Of a DNA stretch of 64,000 nt, positions 19,050 through 26,569 are shown one piece after another. The notes beneath the pieces were generated by a model. That model was not told where the DNA came from. It saw nothing but the letters and a program-made list of their open reading frames with translations, and made no database searches. Both the position numbers and the translations under genes were made by a program. How positions within the stretch are numbered: position 1 is the stretch's first letter; each line of letters begins with the position of its first letter. Origin of the DNA: Bin87 sp965115825 (GTDB lineage Bacteria; Chloroflexota; Dehalococcoidia; Lucifugimonadales; UBA3495). Location of the stretch: the NCBI GenBank assembly GCA_965115825.1, contig OZ220464.1, positions 2,294,001-2,358,000 of the forward strand, written 5' to 3'.

Positions 19050-19469
19050 ATGGATCGTCTTACGCAAGACCGCCGCAGCTGGAATATGTCCCGGATACGC
19101 GGTAAAGATACGGCACCAGAACGGCACGTCCGTTCACTCCTGCATGGAATGGGTTACCGTTTCCGCCTTCACCGCCGGGACCTGCCGGGGCGTCCGGACA
19201 TCGTACTGCCGGGACGGCGCACGGTAGTCATGGTGCACGGATGCTACTGGCACCGCCACCCTGGCTGCAGGTTGGCTTATACACCCCAGAGCAATCAGAA
19301 ATTCTGGGAATCCAAGTTCCAGGAAAACGTCAGCCGTGATCAGAGGCAGTACAACGAACTACGTCTCTTGGGTTGGCATATCATCACAGTATGGGAGTGT
19401 GAAACAAAGCACCTCCAGGTACTTGCCCAGCGTCTGTATCAGGAGATGCCGAAGCTCATAAAGCCTTGA
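19050..19469 (+). CDS. vsr: Very short patch repair endonuclease Vsr
   Basis: A 139-aa protein with DRLTQDRRSWNMSRIRGKDT, the typical Vsr start, then LLHGMGYRFRLHRRDLPGRP, DIVLPGRRTVVMVHGCYWHR with the catalytic Asp and the His/Cys zinc region (GCYWHRHPGC), and KFWESKFQENVSRD. Vsr nicks next to T:G mismatches that arise by deamination of 5-methylcytosine, so it belongs with the cytosine methyltransferase that ends 13 bases upstream. The chosen ATG gives the normal Vsr length; an earlier in-frame ATG would lie inside the methyltransferase gene. In some operons Vsr-fold proteins act as restriction nickases, which is possible but not needed here. Confidence 0.93.
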   Translation: MDRLTQDRRSWNMSRIRGKDTAPERHVRSLLHGMGYRFRLHRRDLPGRPDIVLPGRRTVVMVHGCYWHRHPGCRLAYTPQSNQKFWESKFQENVSRDQRQYNELRLLGWHIITVWECETKHLQVLAQRLYQEMPKLIKP

Positions 19470-19829
19470 AAATTCCAAACGGCGCAACCAGCATCCCAAC
19501 ATGACGGCCTCTCACAAGGCAGGGAATATACCCTGGTCAGGAAAACCAACCGTCGAGCGGCCAATAGGTCCCGACGGTGTTCCTCCGTTTTACTCCAATA
19601 GCATTTTCCGAACCTGGGCATCATGTCCAGCAACGATGCAGACACTTATACTCTCAACGCCGAAAACTCCTCGACTAATCGACCCAGCAACACGGACCGC
19701 CCCGAAGGAATCCTACATTCACAACGGCTATGCCGGATGCACAAAGCGCTTGTAAAGGCACTATTCCCGAAGTACATTGGGAGCAGCCGCTATCAGCATC
19801 AAGAGCACCGCTTTCCGGGTTCCCTACTC
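19470..19829. other. Right non-coding end of the transposon
   Basis: About 360 bases between vsr and the right inverted repeat. Open frames here are short, overlapping and without family features, so I call no gene. It may contain remnants of older cargo. Confidence 0.55.
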
Positions 19830-19845
19830 AATTTGTCAACACGCC
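19830..19845 (-). repeat. Right terminal inverted repeat of the transposon
   Basis: Read on the minus strand this is GGCGTGTTGACAAATT, differing from the left end by one base. CTAG follows directly at 19846-19849. Confidence 0.88.
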
Positions 19846-21506
19846 CTAGAAAAACCATTGGCAGTGCTACCTGAGGCTGCAACCACGTCGCCGGCGTCAT
19901 CATCATCATCGATCCGGTCATCGATATCGTCACTGGACTGAAGATCTGCAACTCCTGCTAGGATTTTCTCACGACGCTTGCCCAGAGCCGCGCGAATGGC
20001 GGCAATACTGGATGCCATCAATTTCTGAAATATAACCATGACGAACCCGATAGAGTTGTTGCCGCCCTCAGCTAGCTGGTAACCGTATTGGACGTACTCT
20101 TCCACTGCTTGCTGCGCCGCGCGCTCTTCAGGGGATAGTTCAACTTCCCAGCGGTAGGCAGTGCGAGGCATAAAACCACCCACGACGGCCTTGCGGTTTC
20201 GGATTAACACTTCACTGAGGCGGTGTTTGCCCTCGAGTTCTTTTGCCAGCTGCTCCAGTTCTGTCTGATCGTCTTTCGCTGCGGATAGTCGGGTGTGAGC
20301 CATCGTAGGCTCGATATCAAGCCATTTAGCTACTAGCTCTGCAGTTTCAGATGGTCTCTCATCGGGAAAGGGAAATCCATTATGATACAAACGCTCTACC
20401 AGTCGGGAAAGGCCTGGGACTGCTTGACGATGATTCTCAAAATGCTCATGCGAAGGAAAAAGAGTAGGGTCCAAGATTTCTATGAGAGAGTAAAGCTCAT
20501 GCGTGTTCAGCTGCATTGGCGTTGCTGTCAGCAACAGCATACCGCGCCGCGTGATATGCTCTGCAGGTGCAAGGTCGAGTGCTAATCTGTAGAGACGTGT
20601 CGTGCTGCCATCGGGATGCCTGCGCGCGTGATGAGCTTCGTCGATAATAATCAGGTCCCAGTCCGCTTCCGCACATAGCTTCGCTATTTCATCTCTGGCC
20701 ACCCAACGGGAGGAACACAGAACATTGGGGAAATCAGGGTGTGAGAAAGGATTGTCCGCGTACCCTTGATTTCTCAAAAAACGGATAGTGTTGGCGTCAA
20801 GGACGGCAAATGATTCGTTGAACTTGGATTTCATCTCGAACTGCCACTGGCGAACAAGGTTGGGAGGGACGATTGCCAGAACGCGCTGCGCGCCTCCCCG
20901 CGATTTGATCTCCTTGAGTATCATACCTGCTTCAATCGTCTTTCCCAAGCCAACCTCGTCGCACAGCAAAAAACGGTGCGGGTAATCTGAAATCACCTTA
21001 TGCACCACGCACACCTGGTGCGCCTTGATGTCCACCTGAATCTGTCCTAAAGAGACAAGGTCGTCGTGCAGATGCTGAGCATGATACCATCGTGCTGCTT
21101 CTTGGAGACGATACTTCTGCAAAGGGCCAATTTCGCCGTTTCGGAATTTCTCCACTGGATCGGCGACGGTGACCAGCATCGGCCGCAAGTCCCCCTCCGG
21201 CAGATTGGCAAAATATCCGCCGCCTTGCGAGAAAACTCGACAACGCCAAGTCGGACGGCTTTCAGATTCAGATAGGAGATTTTGCACAGCAACTTCCTCC
21301 CCTGTTGATTGCCGGCAAGCAAGCTTGCCGGCGAAGTCGATCCGAAGCAACGGTGGGTTACTGACCGCAAATTGAGGTGGATGAGACAGGTTACCATCCC
21401 AACGAATCTGGATATTCCCATCGTTAATTCCGATAATTACGCCGTATCCTTCCGCTTGAGTCCATTTGACCACGGCACCGATCACTAGATCCTGTTTGTC
21501 GCTCAT
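19846..21506 (-). pseudogene. RapA/HepA-like SNF2 helicase, N-terminal half (interrupted gene)
   Basis: The start ATG at 21506 has AGGAGG eight bases upstream. The protein opens with a small beta domain (GAVVKWTQAEGYGVIIGIND) like the RapA N-terminal domain. Helicase lobe 1 follows: CDEVGLGKTIEAGMILKE (Walker A and motif Ia), DLIIIDEAHHARR (motif II) and LLLTATPMQLNTHELYSL (motif III). It ends in an acidic stretch (DDIDDRIDDDDDAGD) and then runs 5 codons into the transposon before a TGA at 19838-19836. A truncated protein of about 555 aa with lobe 1 only could be made, but it would lack motifs V and VI. The rest of the gene is at 5995-7615. Confidence 0.9.
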
Positions 21507-21639
21507 GGTACCCTCCTCGCCCTTGTTCAATTTTGTAGCGCGGGTTAGCATAACGACCCTGAAACGGCGAGTCAACACTTCCGCTGCGGACTTTTGCAAA
21601 CCTCACGCCGAGACCCCGAATGATTAAGAGGAATGCACC

Positions 21640-22167
21640 ATGAATGCCACCGACGCCAAGATGTACTACTGCCTGCACCAATGCCCCGTAGGCTGGTTGG
21701 CCTTGCTGGGGAGCGAAAGCGGATTGCGACAGGTCAGCCTGCAACCGGAACCAGGGGATGCGCTGGCCGGCTTGGGCGATGCGGGTCGAGCCGCAACGGA
21801 AAATCCCGCCGTTTTCGCCGATGCTCTGGCCGCTTTTGACGCTTACTTTGCCGGGGATATGACGGCGCTGCAAGGCGTCAAGGTTGAGCTGACGGACGCA
21901 TCGCCGTTTTTCAACGAGGCGTGGCAGGCCTGTCGTGATATTCCACCGGGTGAAACCCGCTCTTACCAGTGGCTGGCCGAGGCGGCCGGCAGCCCTAAAG
22001 CGTCGCGGGCGGCCGGGCAGGCCATGGCCAGGAACCCGTTGCCGCTGGTCATCCCCTGCCATCGGGTGGTTGGCAGCGGCGGCGGCCTGCACGGTTATGG
22101 CGGCGGCGGATTGGGCGTGAAGGCTCGCCTGCTGGAAATGGAACGGCAGCAGCGGCCGCTGCTTTAG
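21640..22167 (+). CDS. ogt: Methylated-DNA--protein-cysteine S-methyltransferase
   Basis: Repairs O6-alkylguanine by moving the alkyl group onto its own cysteine. The active site PLVIPCHRVVGSGGGLHGYG is present near residues 135-155, with the Cys in PCHRV. The preceding helix-turn-helix (GETRSYQWLAEAAGSPKASR, then AAGQAMARNP) carries the Arg finger region. At 175 aa it has the Ogt/MGMT length without an Ada domain. AGAGGAA lies upstream of the ATG. It is divergent from the interrupted SNF2 gene and convergent with the LLM oxidoreductase gene. Confidence 0.93.
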   Translation: MNATDAKMYYCLHQCPVGWLALLGSESGLRQVSLQPEPGDALAGLGDAGRAATENPAVFADALAAFDAYFAGDMTALQGVKVELTDASPFFNEAWQACRDIPPGETRSYQWLAEAAGSPKASRAAGQAMARNPLPLVIPCHRVVGSGGGLHGYGGGGLGVKARLLEMERQQRPLL

Positions 22168-22230
22168 CCGGATGCTTCCCACTCTACGCCGGAAAGACGG
22201 CAGCGCAGGAGCGCGGGCATTGGCTAACGC

Positions 22231-23265
22231 CTATGCAAAGTGCGGCATTACCTTTTCACCGAACAGCCGCATTGACTTCTGCACTTTGTGAGTATCCATC
22301 TCGCCGACGTTCAGCTTCAGCATAAGGTTGCGCACTCCGATGTCGCGCATTGCGGCCACCTGCTCCGCCGCCTGCGACGGCGTGCCCATAATGAAGGAAT
22401 GTTCCAGGACCTCGCCGGCCGGCAGGGGACGGTTGGGATCCGCCGGCGGGAACCCACCGGGATTGTAGATTTCGCGGGCCTGTCGGAAATGGGATCGCTC
22501 GCGCTCAAAGCCGGCCGCGGCAATTTCCAGAGCTTCATCGTAGCTGTCGGCGACAAACAGGTCGCGGGAGGCCCAGCACTGCTCCAGCGTCGCTTCGGTA
22601 TCAGACTGGGTGAACCCTGCATCCAGCATAGTGGCCTCGTAGCGTTCCAGCCGGGAGCGCAGGGTGTCTAGCGTCTGTATGCCAATCATCACGGGACGCC
22701 CGATTTTTGCCATAGCGACGGTGGAGGCTTCGCTGATGCAGGCCCGTACCAGCGGCGGGTGGGGTTTCTGATACGGTCGGGGGCGCAGCTGAGGGAACCT
22801 GACGTCCCAATGCTCTCCGCTGTGCTCTAACGGTTGGCCGGTCCAGGCTTTGACCAGCAGCTGCTCGGCTTCATCCAGGCGGGCAATGCCGTCTTCCATC
22901 GTGAGGCCAAAGCCCAGGTATTCGTAATGATTGTAGGCGGAACCGCGCCCAGTGCCTACGATAAGACGGCCATGGCTGAGGTTGTCCAGCAGCGAGGTTT
23001 GCACCGCCAGCCGCACCGGATGATGGAAAGCCAGCTCAACGACGGCAAAGCCTATCTTGAGCTGCCGGGTTCGGGCAGCAACGGCGGCTCCCAGCACCAG
23101 CGGGTCGGCGTGGGCCGCCGCGCCGTCAAAATGGTGCTCGGTCAGCCACACCGAGTGCATACCGATTTGCTCGGCCAGCGAGATTTCATCAAGCGTGCTG
23201 TCAATGACCGCCGCGTCGTTTTCAGGGTTATGGCTAACGGGAAAGACGAAGGAACCAAAGCGCAT
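22231..23265 (-). CDS. LLM-class flavin-dependent oxidoreductase (luciferase-like monooxygenase)
   Basis: A 344-aa TIM-barrel flavin enzyme of the bacterial luciferase group. Typical parts are MRFGSFVFPVSHNPEN at the start, HSVWLTEHHFDGAAAHADPL with the conserved His pair, LKIGFAVVELAFHHPVRLA, and LIVGTGRGSAYNHYEYLGFG for phosphate/flavin binding, ending with a region (SFIMGTPSQAAEQVAAMRD) common in the family. Such enzymes use FMNH2 and oxygen to oxidise organic substrates, and they are multiplied in SAR202-type Chloroflexota. The substrate cannot be told from sequence. It is monocistronic and convergent with ogt. Confidence 0.9.
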   Translation of the reverse strand: MRFGSFVFPVSHNPENDAAVIDSTLDEISLAEQIGMHSVWLTEHHFDGAAAHADPLVLGAAVAARTRQLKIGFAVVELAFHHPVRLAVQTSLLDNLSHGRLIVGTGRGSAYNHYEYLGFGLTMEDGIARLDEAEQLLVKAWTGQPLEHSGEHWDVRFPQLRPRPYQKPHPPLVRACISEASTVAMAKIGRPVMIGIQTLDTLRSRLERYEATMLDAGFTQSDTEATLEQCWASRDLFVADSYDEALEIAAAGFERERSHFRQAREIYNPGGFPPADPNRPLPAGEVLEHSFIMGTPSQAAEQVAAMRDIGVRNLMLKLNVGEMDTHKVQKSMRLFGEKVMPHFA

Positions 23266-23330
23266 TTTAACCTCATTGTCCCTGCAACGCCGGAAGCGTT
23301 GAGAGGTTTGGTGTATGATGATTATAGACC

Positions 23331-24305
23331 ATGCCGGCAGGAATCAAACATCCAATGCCACTATGGCTTAATCGGCTCCGGCGAATCTTCACAGCGGTGG
23401 GCTGGCTGCTGGCCTTGGCAGGCGCCGGCATTCCGGCCTGCGCCGCGCCGCCGGCAGCCAACGACCCGCTGTCGCAGCCGGCCGGCGGCCCGCCGGTCAG
23501 CCTGGTAGTCAGCAACAGCGACCTGGCCGTGGGCGAAAACCGGGTGTCCTTCGGGCTGGTTGACCGGGAGTATATGCCGGTTCGCCCTGATTCCGTGGAA
23601 CTGCGCGCCGTATATTACGAACCCGGCGCTCCCACCGGCCAGGTTCGCCATCGCGCCGCTGCCGAATTTCTGCCTTGGCCGTCTGAGGGACAGCGGGGAG
23701 TTTTCGTCGCCAACGTTGCTTTTGACCAGGCCGGCACGGCTACCGGCGACACTGCCGGCATTTGGGAACTGCACGCAACTTTTGAACACGCCAACGAACC
23801 GCTCACCATCGGAACAGCCGTCTCCGTGCCGCCTGAACATTCGGCTCCGTTCATCGGCGACCCGGCGCCGCTATCCGACACGCCAACCGTTGCCGACACC
23901 GACGATCTGCGCACCATCAGCAGCAGCCCACAGCCGGACCCGGCCCTGTACCAACTGTCGGTCGCCGCGGCGGTGCAGGCCGGCAAGCCGGCGGTTATCA
24001 GTTTCGCCACGCCGTCATTCTGCGTTACGGCAACCTGTGGGCCGCAGATATCAGACCTGTCGGCGCTAGCCCAACGGTATCAGGGACAAGCCAACTTCGT
24101 TCACGTGGAAGTGTACCGCAACCCCCATCTGATTGACCCGGCGAACCCGGCGCGCGAGCTGGTTGCTGCCGTGGACGAGTGGGGCCTGGTGTCAGAACCG
24201 TGGACGTTCGTAGTCGGCAGCGACGGACGCATCGCGGCCCGGTTTGAGCAGTACGCGCCGCCGGCTGTGCTGGAGTCGGCGCTGTTGGCGGCCATACAAT
24301 GGTAA
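23331..24305 (+). CDS. Secreted thioredoxin-fold protein, probable lipoprotein
   Basis: The N-terminus has a basic start, a hydrophobic stretch (VGWLLALAGAGIPACAAPP, about residues 23-41) and a possible lipobox IPAC. An Ig-like beta domain follows (about 55-170: NRVSFGLVDREYMPVRPDSV), and the C-terminal ~110 residues look like a thioredoxin fold: KPAVISFATPSFCVTATCGP with two Cys in CVTATC, then FVHVEVYRN and WTFVVGSDGRIAARFE. The Cys spacing (CxxxxC) is not the classical CxxC, so redox activity is uncertain. An inner ATG at 23355 would also give a signal peptide. No operon partner is obvious. Confidence 0.72.
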   Translation: MPAGIKHPMPLWLNRLRRIFTAVGWLLALAGAGIPACAAPPAANDPLSQPAGGPPVSLVVSNSDLAVGENRVSFGLVDREYMPVRPDSVELRAVYYEPGAPTGQVRHRAAAEFLPWPSEGQRGVFVANVAFDQAGTATGDTAGIWELHATFEHANEPLTIGTAVSVPPEHSAPFIGDPAPLSDTPTVADTDDLRTISSSPQPDPALYQLSVAAAVQAGKPAVISFATPSFCVTATCGPQISDLSALAQRYQGQANFVHVEVYRNPHLIDPANPARELVAAVDEWGLVSEPWTFVVGSDGRIAARFEQYAPPAVLESALLAAIQW

Positions 24306-24400
24306 GCCTCGCTTTGTGATATGGTATATTGGCAATTGACGCTCACGGTCCAGAGCCTGGGAACCTGCAACCGCGACATTCCGGCGTCAGGAGTGATGTT

Positions 24401-24931
24401 TTGGCAAAGGTAACGGTTACAATCGAAGGCGATATCGACGAAGTGATGGCAACGGTGCACGGCATGGCCGGCCGGGATCCAGGGGTCAACGCGGCCGGGG
24501 CTGCCGCCGGGCCCGCCCCTACGGTTGTCGCTCCGGAGCCGGAACCCCCAGTTGCGATGGCTCCGGCTGAGGCGTTGCCGGCGCCCGCAGCCGAACCGGA
24601 AACTCCACCCAAGCCGCAAGGAACCGTCTGGAACGCCAGCTACGTCAGTACTTTCTGGCGCAATCTGTCCGACACCGCGCGGCAAGCGATGGTAAGGGTT
24701 TCCCGGTCTCCCAATCACACTCAGAAGCGCGCGCAGCTGATGCACACGCTGCATCTTTCTCAGCGTGAGCTTTCCGGCTCCCTTTCCAGTCAGGGCCACA
24801 GCATTAACCGCCTGAGGCGGCAACGGGGCAACGTTAACCTGCCGCGTCCCCTCGCCTACAACAAGGTTGATGACGTGTACGTGCTGGATGCGAACTTCGC
24901 CGACGCCATGAGGGAGTTAGGGCTGAGCTAG
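24401..24931 (+). CDS. Hypothetical protein with Ala/Pro linker and basic C-terminal domain
   Basis: I prefer the TTG at 24401 (MAKVTVTIEGDIDEVMATVH), because GGAG stands about eight bases before it and the upstream in-frame region looks non-coding. This gives 176 aa: a short beta-alpha N-terminal unit, an Ala/Pro/Glu-rich linker (about 30-75), and a basic C-terminal domain (WNASYVSTFWRNLSDTARQA, then LHLSQRELSGSLSSQGHSIN) that could be a winged-helix or resolvase-like DNA-binding domain. No family was recognised. Its stop overlaps the SDR gene on the other strand by four bases (tail to tail). Confidence 0.6.
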   Translation: MAKVTVTIEGDIDEVMATVHGMAGRDPGVNAAGAAAGPAPTVVAPEPEPPVAMAPAEALPAPAAEPETPPKPQGTVWNASYVSTFWRNLSDTARQAMVRVSRSPNHTQKRAQLMHTLHLSQRELSGSLSSQGHSINRLRRQRGNVNLPRPLAYNKVDDVYVLDANFADAMRELGLS

Positions 24932-25722
24932 AAGTGGACGCCGCGTCCGCTGCCGCCGTCCACGGCGATGGTCTGGCCCGTAATCGCCGACGCCAGGTCT
25001 GAACAGAGGAACGCGGCCAGATTTGCAATGTCCTCCGGTTCAATCATCCGCCCTATGGGAATTTCCGAGACGGATTGAGACAGCTCCGCCTCGGGCGTAA
25101 TTCCCCTGCGGATGGCCCGTTCCTCAACCAGGCCCATATAACGCTCGGTGCGCGTACTGCCCGGGTGGATGCAGTTAACCAGGATGTCGTCGGCGGCTAT
25201 GTCGTCCGACAGGGCCTTGGAGTAGTTTGACATCGCTGAGTTGGTGACGCCCGATCCGGGGTTCGTCGGGCTGGAATTGCGCGCCGCCATCCCGCCAATG
25301 TTGATGATGCGACCGCCGCCGGCCGCCGCCATGTGGGGCACGGACTCGCGCGCGCAGCGTATGTAGCCCATGACCTTGGTGGTAATGTGGTTTAGAATTA
25401 CATCGTCGGGGATTTGGCTGGCTCGGTCGCTGGTGCTGTTCACAGCGTTGTTGATGAGGATATCCAGCTTGCCCAGAGCTGCCACGGTCTCCCGCACCAA
25501 GTTAATAATGTCCTCCGACACTGTCATATCGGCGCGGATGGGAACGACGCAAGCACCGGTAGCGTCGCCGATTTCGGCGGCGGCGGCTTGCAAGTCGGCT
25601 TGGCCGCGAGCGCAGATGGCTACGGAGCAGCCCTCTCGGGCCAGCGCGTAGGCAATGGCTTTGCCGATGCCCTTGCTCCCTCCGGTAACCAGCGCCGCTT
25701 TGCCTTCCAATCCTGGTAGCAT
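24928..25722 (-). CDS. SDR-family NAD(P)-dependent oxidoreductase
   Basis: Rossmann fold with TGGSKGIGKAIAYALA (cofactor binding) near residues 13-28, DILINNAVNSTSD (the NNAG equivalent), and IAVDGGSGRGVHF at the end. The catalytic segment reads NSAMSNYSKALSDDIAADDI. When aligned on the lysine, the position of the usual Tyr (K-4) is Ser, with a Tyr at K-2 instead, so the active site is not textbook. AGGAG lies upstream of the ATG. It is the last gene of a minus-strand run with MmgE/PrpD, hydrolase and CMD genes, suggesting degradation of an organic acid or cyclic compound. The reaction is unknown. Confidence 0.87.
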   Translation of the reverse strand: MLPGLEGKAALVTGGSKGIGKAIAYALAREGCSVAICARGQADLQAAAAEIGDATGACVVPIRADMTVSEDIINLVRETVAALGKLDILINNAVNSTSDRASQIPDDVILNHITTKVMGYIRCARESVPHMAAAGGGRIINIGGMAARNSSPTNPGSGVTNSAMSNYSKALSDDIAADDILVNCIHPGSTRTERYMGLVEERAIRRGITPEAELSQSVSEIPIGRMIEPEDIANLAAFLCSDLASAITGQTIAVDGGSGRGVHF

Positions 25723-26320
25723 GGTGTTACTCCTGAGTGGTGGTGACGCTATTGAGTTGGCGATTGGCTGCCGCCGCCGTTGCGCCCTTCCGCCAGTCGG
25801 ACGATGGCCGCAAGCATGGCCTGCTGTAGGGCGATTGACTGAGCCCGGTCTTCTGCTGCACGCCGACGTTCTTCGCCCAGCTCATTGCGCAGCTCAGCGA
25901 TAAACTCGCGCAATTCCTGCCCCGATTCGCGCAGTTCCTGCTCCGATTTCAAGCGCGCCTCGCGTTCCTGGTTCAGCATATTTTTCAGCATATAAGCGCC
26001 GCTTTGCCTTTCCAATCCTGGTAGCATGGCGCCACTCCTGAGTAGTAGTGACGCTATTGAGTTGGCGATTGGCTGTCGCCGCCATTGCGCCCTTCCGCCA
26101 GTCGGACAATGGCCGCAAGCATGGCCTGCTGTAGGGCGATTGACTGAGCCCGGTCTTCTGCTGCACGCTGACGTTCTTCGCCGGCGCGCCGGCGTTCTTC
26201 GCCCAGCTCATTGCGCAGCTCAGCGATAAACTCGCGCAATTCCTGCTCGGACTCGCGCAGTTCCTGCTCCGACTTCAAGCGCGCCTCGCGTTCCTGATTC
26301 AGCATATTCTTCAGCATATA
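25692..26320. repeat. Imperfect tandem duplication (units 25692-25995 and 25996-26320)
   Basis: Both units begin with GCGCCGCTTTGCC, the first codons of the SDR gene, run through the intergenic spacer and end in the 3' part of the coiled-coil gene at CAGCATATA. The units are nearly identical apart from scattered substitutions and a 21-base in-frame difference in the coiled-coil repeat. The second unit has one extra base just after the SDR-derived start. Confidence 0.85.
25749..26027 (-). CDS. Coiled-coil protein, duplicated partial copy (92 aa)
   Basis: This open frame was made by the tandem duplication. Its first six residues (MLPGLE) are those of the SDR protein, then a one-base insertion shifts the frame (RQSGA), and from YMLKNMLNQEREARLKSEQE on it equals the C-terminal half of the coiled-coil protein at 26054-26569. 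It has the SDR ribosome binding site (AGGAG) but lacks the transmembrane half. It may be expressed as a soluble coiled-coil peptide, or it may be a silent by-product. Confidence 0.55.
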   Translation of the reverse strand: MLPGLERQSGAYMLKNMLNQEREARLKSEQELRESGQELREFIAELRNELGEERRRAAEDRAQSIALQQAMLAAIVRLAEGRNGGGSQSPTQ

Positions 26321-26569
26321 GATGTCGTACCCTCCTTTGAGACCGCCGACTGCAACACCTGCGCCCGAAGCCAAGGCCAGGATTTCGACGTTGATCAACC
26401 TGGCCAGCCAGTCGGGATTGCATAACCCCATAGCTGCATTATGCGATGCGCAGGGCGCTTTGGTAAAGTACCAGACGCACCAGAAGACTACCGTAGTAGC
26501 TGTTCCCAGCAGCAGCGGCATTCTCCAACTGCTTAACCCGTCGCTGACATTTTGCCAGATTCGTCTCAT
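26054..26569 (-). CDS. Membrane-anchored coiled-coil protein
   Basis: A 171-aa protein: a transmembrane helix at about 18-35 (LLLGTATTVVFWCVWYF), a second hydrophobic stretch at about 58-82, then a long charged coiled coil (about 88-145) built on QELRESEQELREFIAELRNE and EERRRAGEERQRAAEDRAQS. Its ATG overlaps the MmgE/PrpD stop as TAATG, so it is translationally coupled to that gene. No known family. The 3' half was duplicated downstream. Confidence 0.7.
   Translation of the reverse strand: MRRIWQNVSDGLSSWRMPLLLGTATTVVFWCVWYFTKAPCASHNAAMGLCNPDWLARLINVEILALASGAGVAVGGLKGGYDIYMLKNMLNQEREARLKSEQELRESEQELREFIAELRNELGEERRRAGEERQRAAEDRAQSIALQQAMLAAIVRLAEGRNGGDSQSPTQ

Larger units (their letters stand above)
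7620..19845. mobile_element. 12.2-kb IS5-type transposon carrying a paraMORC/Z1/AIPR/Dcm/Vsr defence locus
   Basis: The element is bounded by inverted repeats reading GGC(C/G)TGTTGACAAATT and is flanked by CTAG duplications. It lies inside a SNF2 helicase gene. Just inside the left end is a DDE transposase of IS5 type read from two frames. No second IS copy and no inner copy of the terminal repeat was found between 8800 and 9368 that would close off a simple 1-kb IS. The whole 12,226 bp therefore looks like one mobile unit (a transporter-IS type) with cargo. The cargo is a small zinc-ribbon gene, a truncated PLD-helicase fragment and six defence genes on the plus strand. Confidence 0.85.

Noticed and set aside
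19470..19829. Short ORFs at the right end of the transposon
   Set aside because: Overlapping frames of 68-84 codons without motifs or ribosome binding sites.
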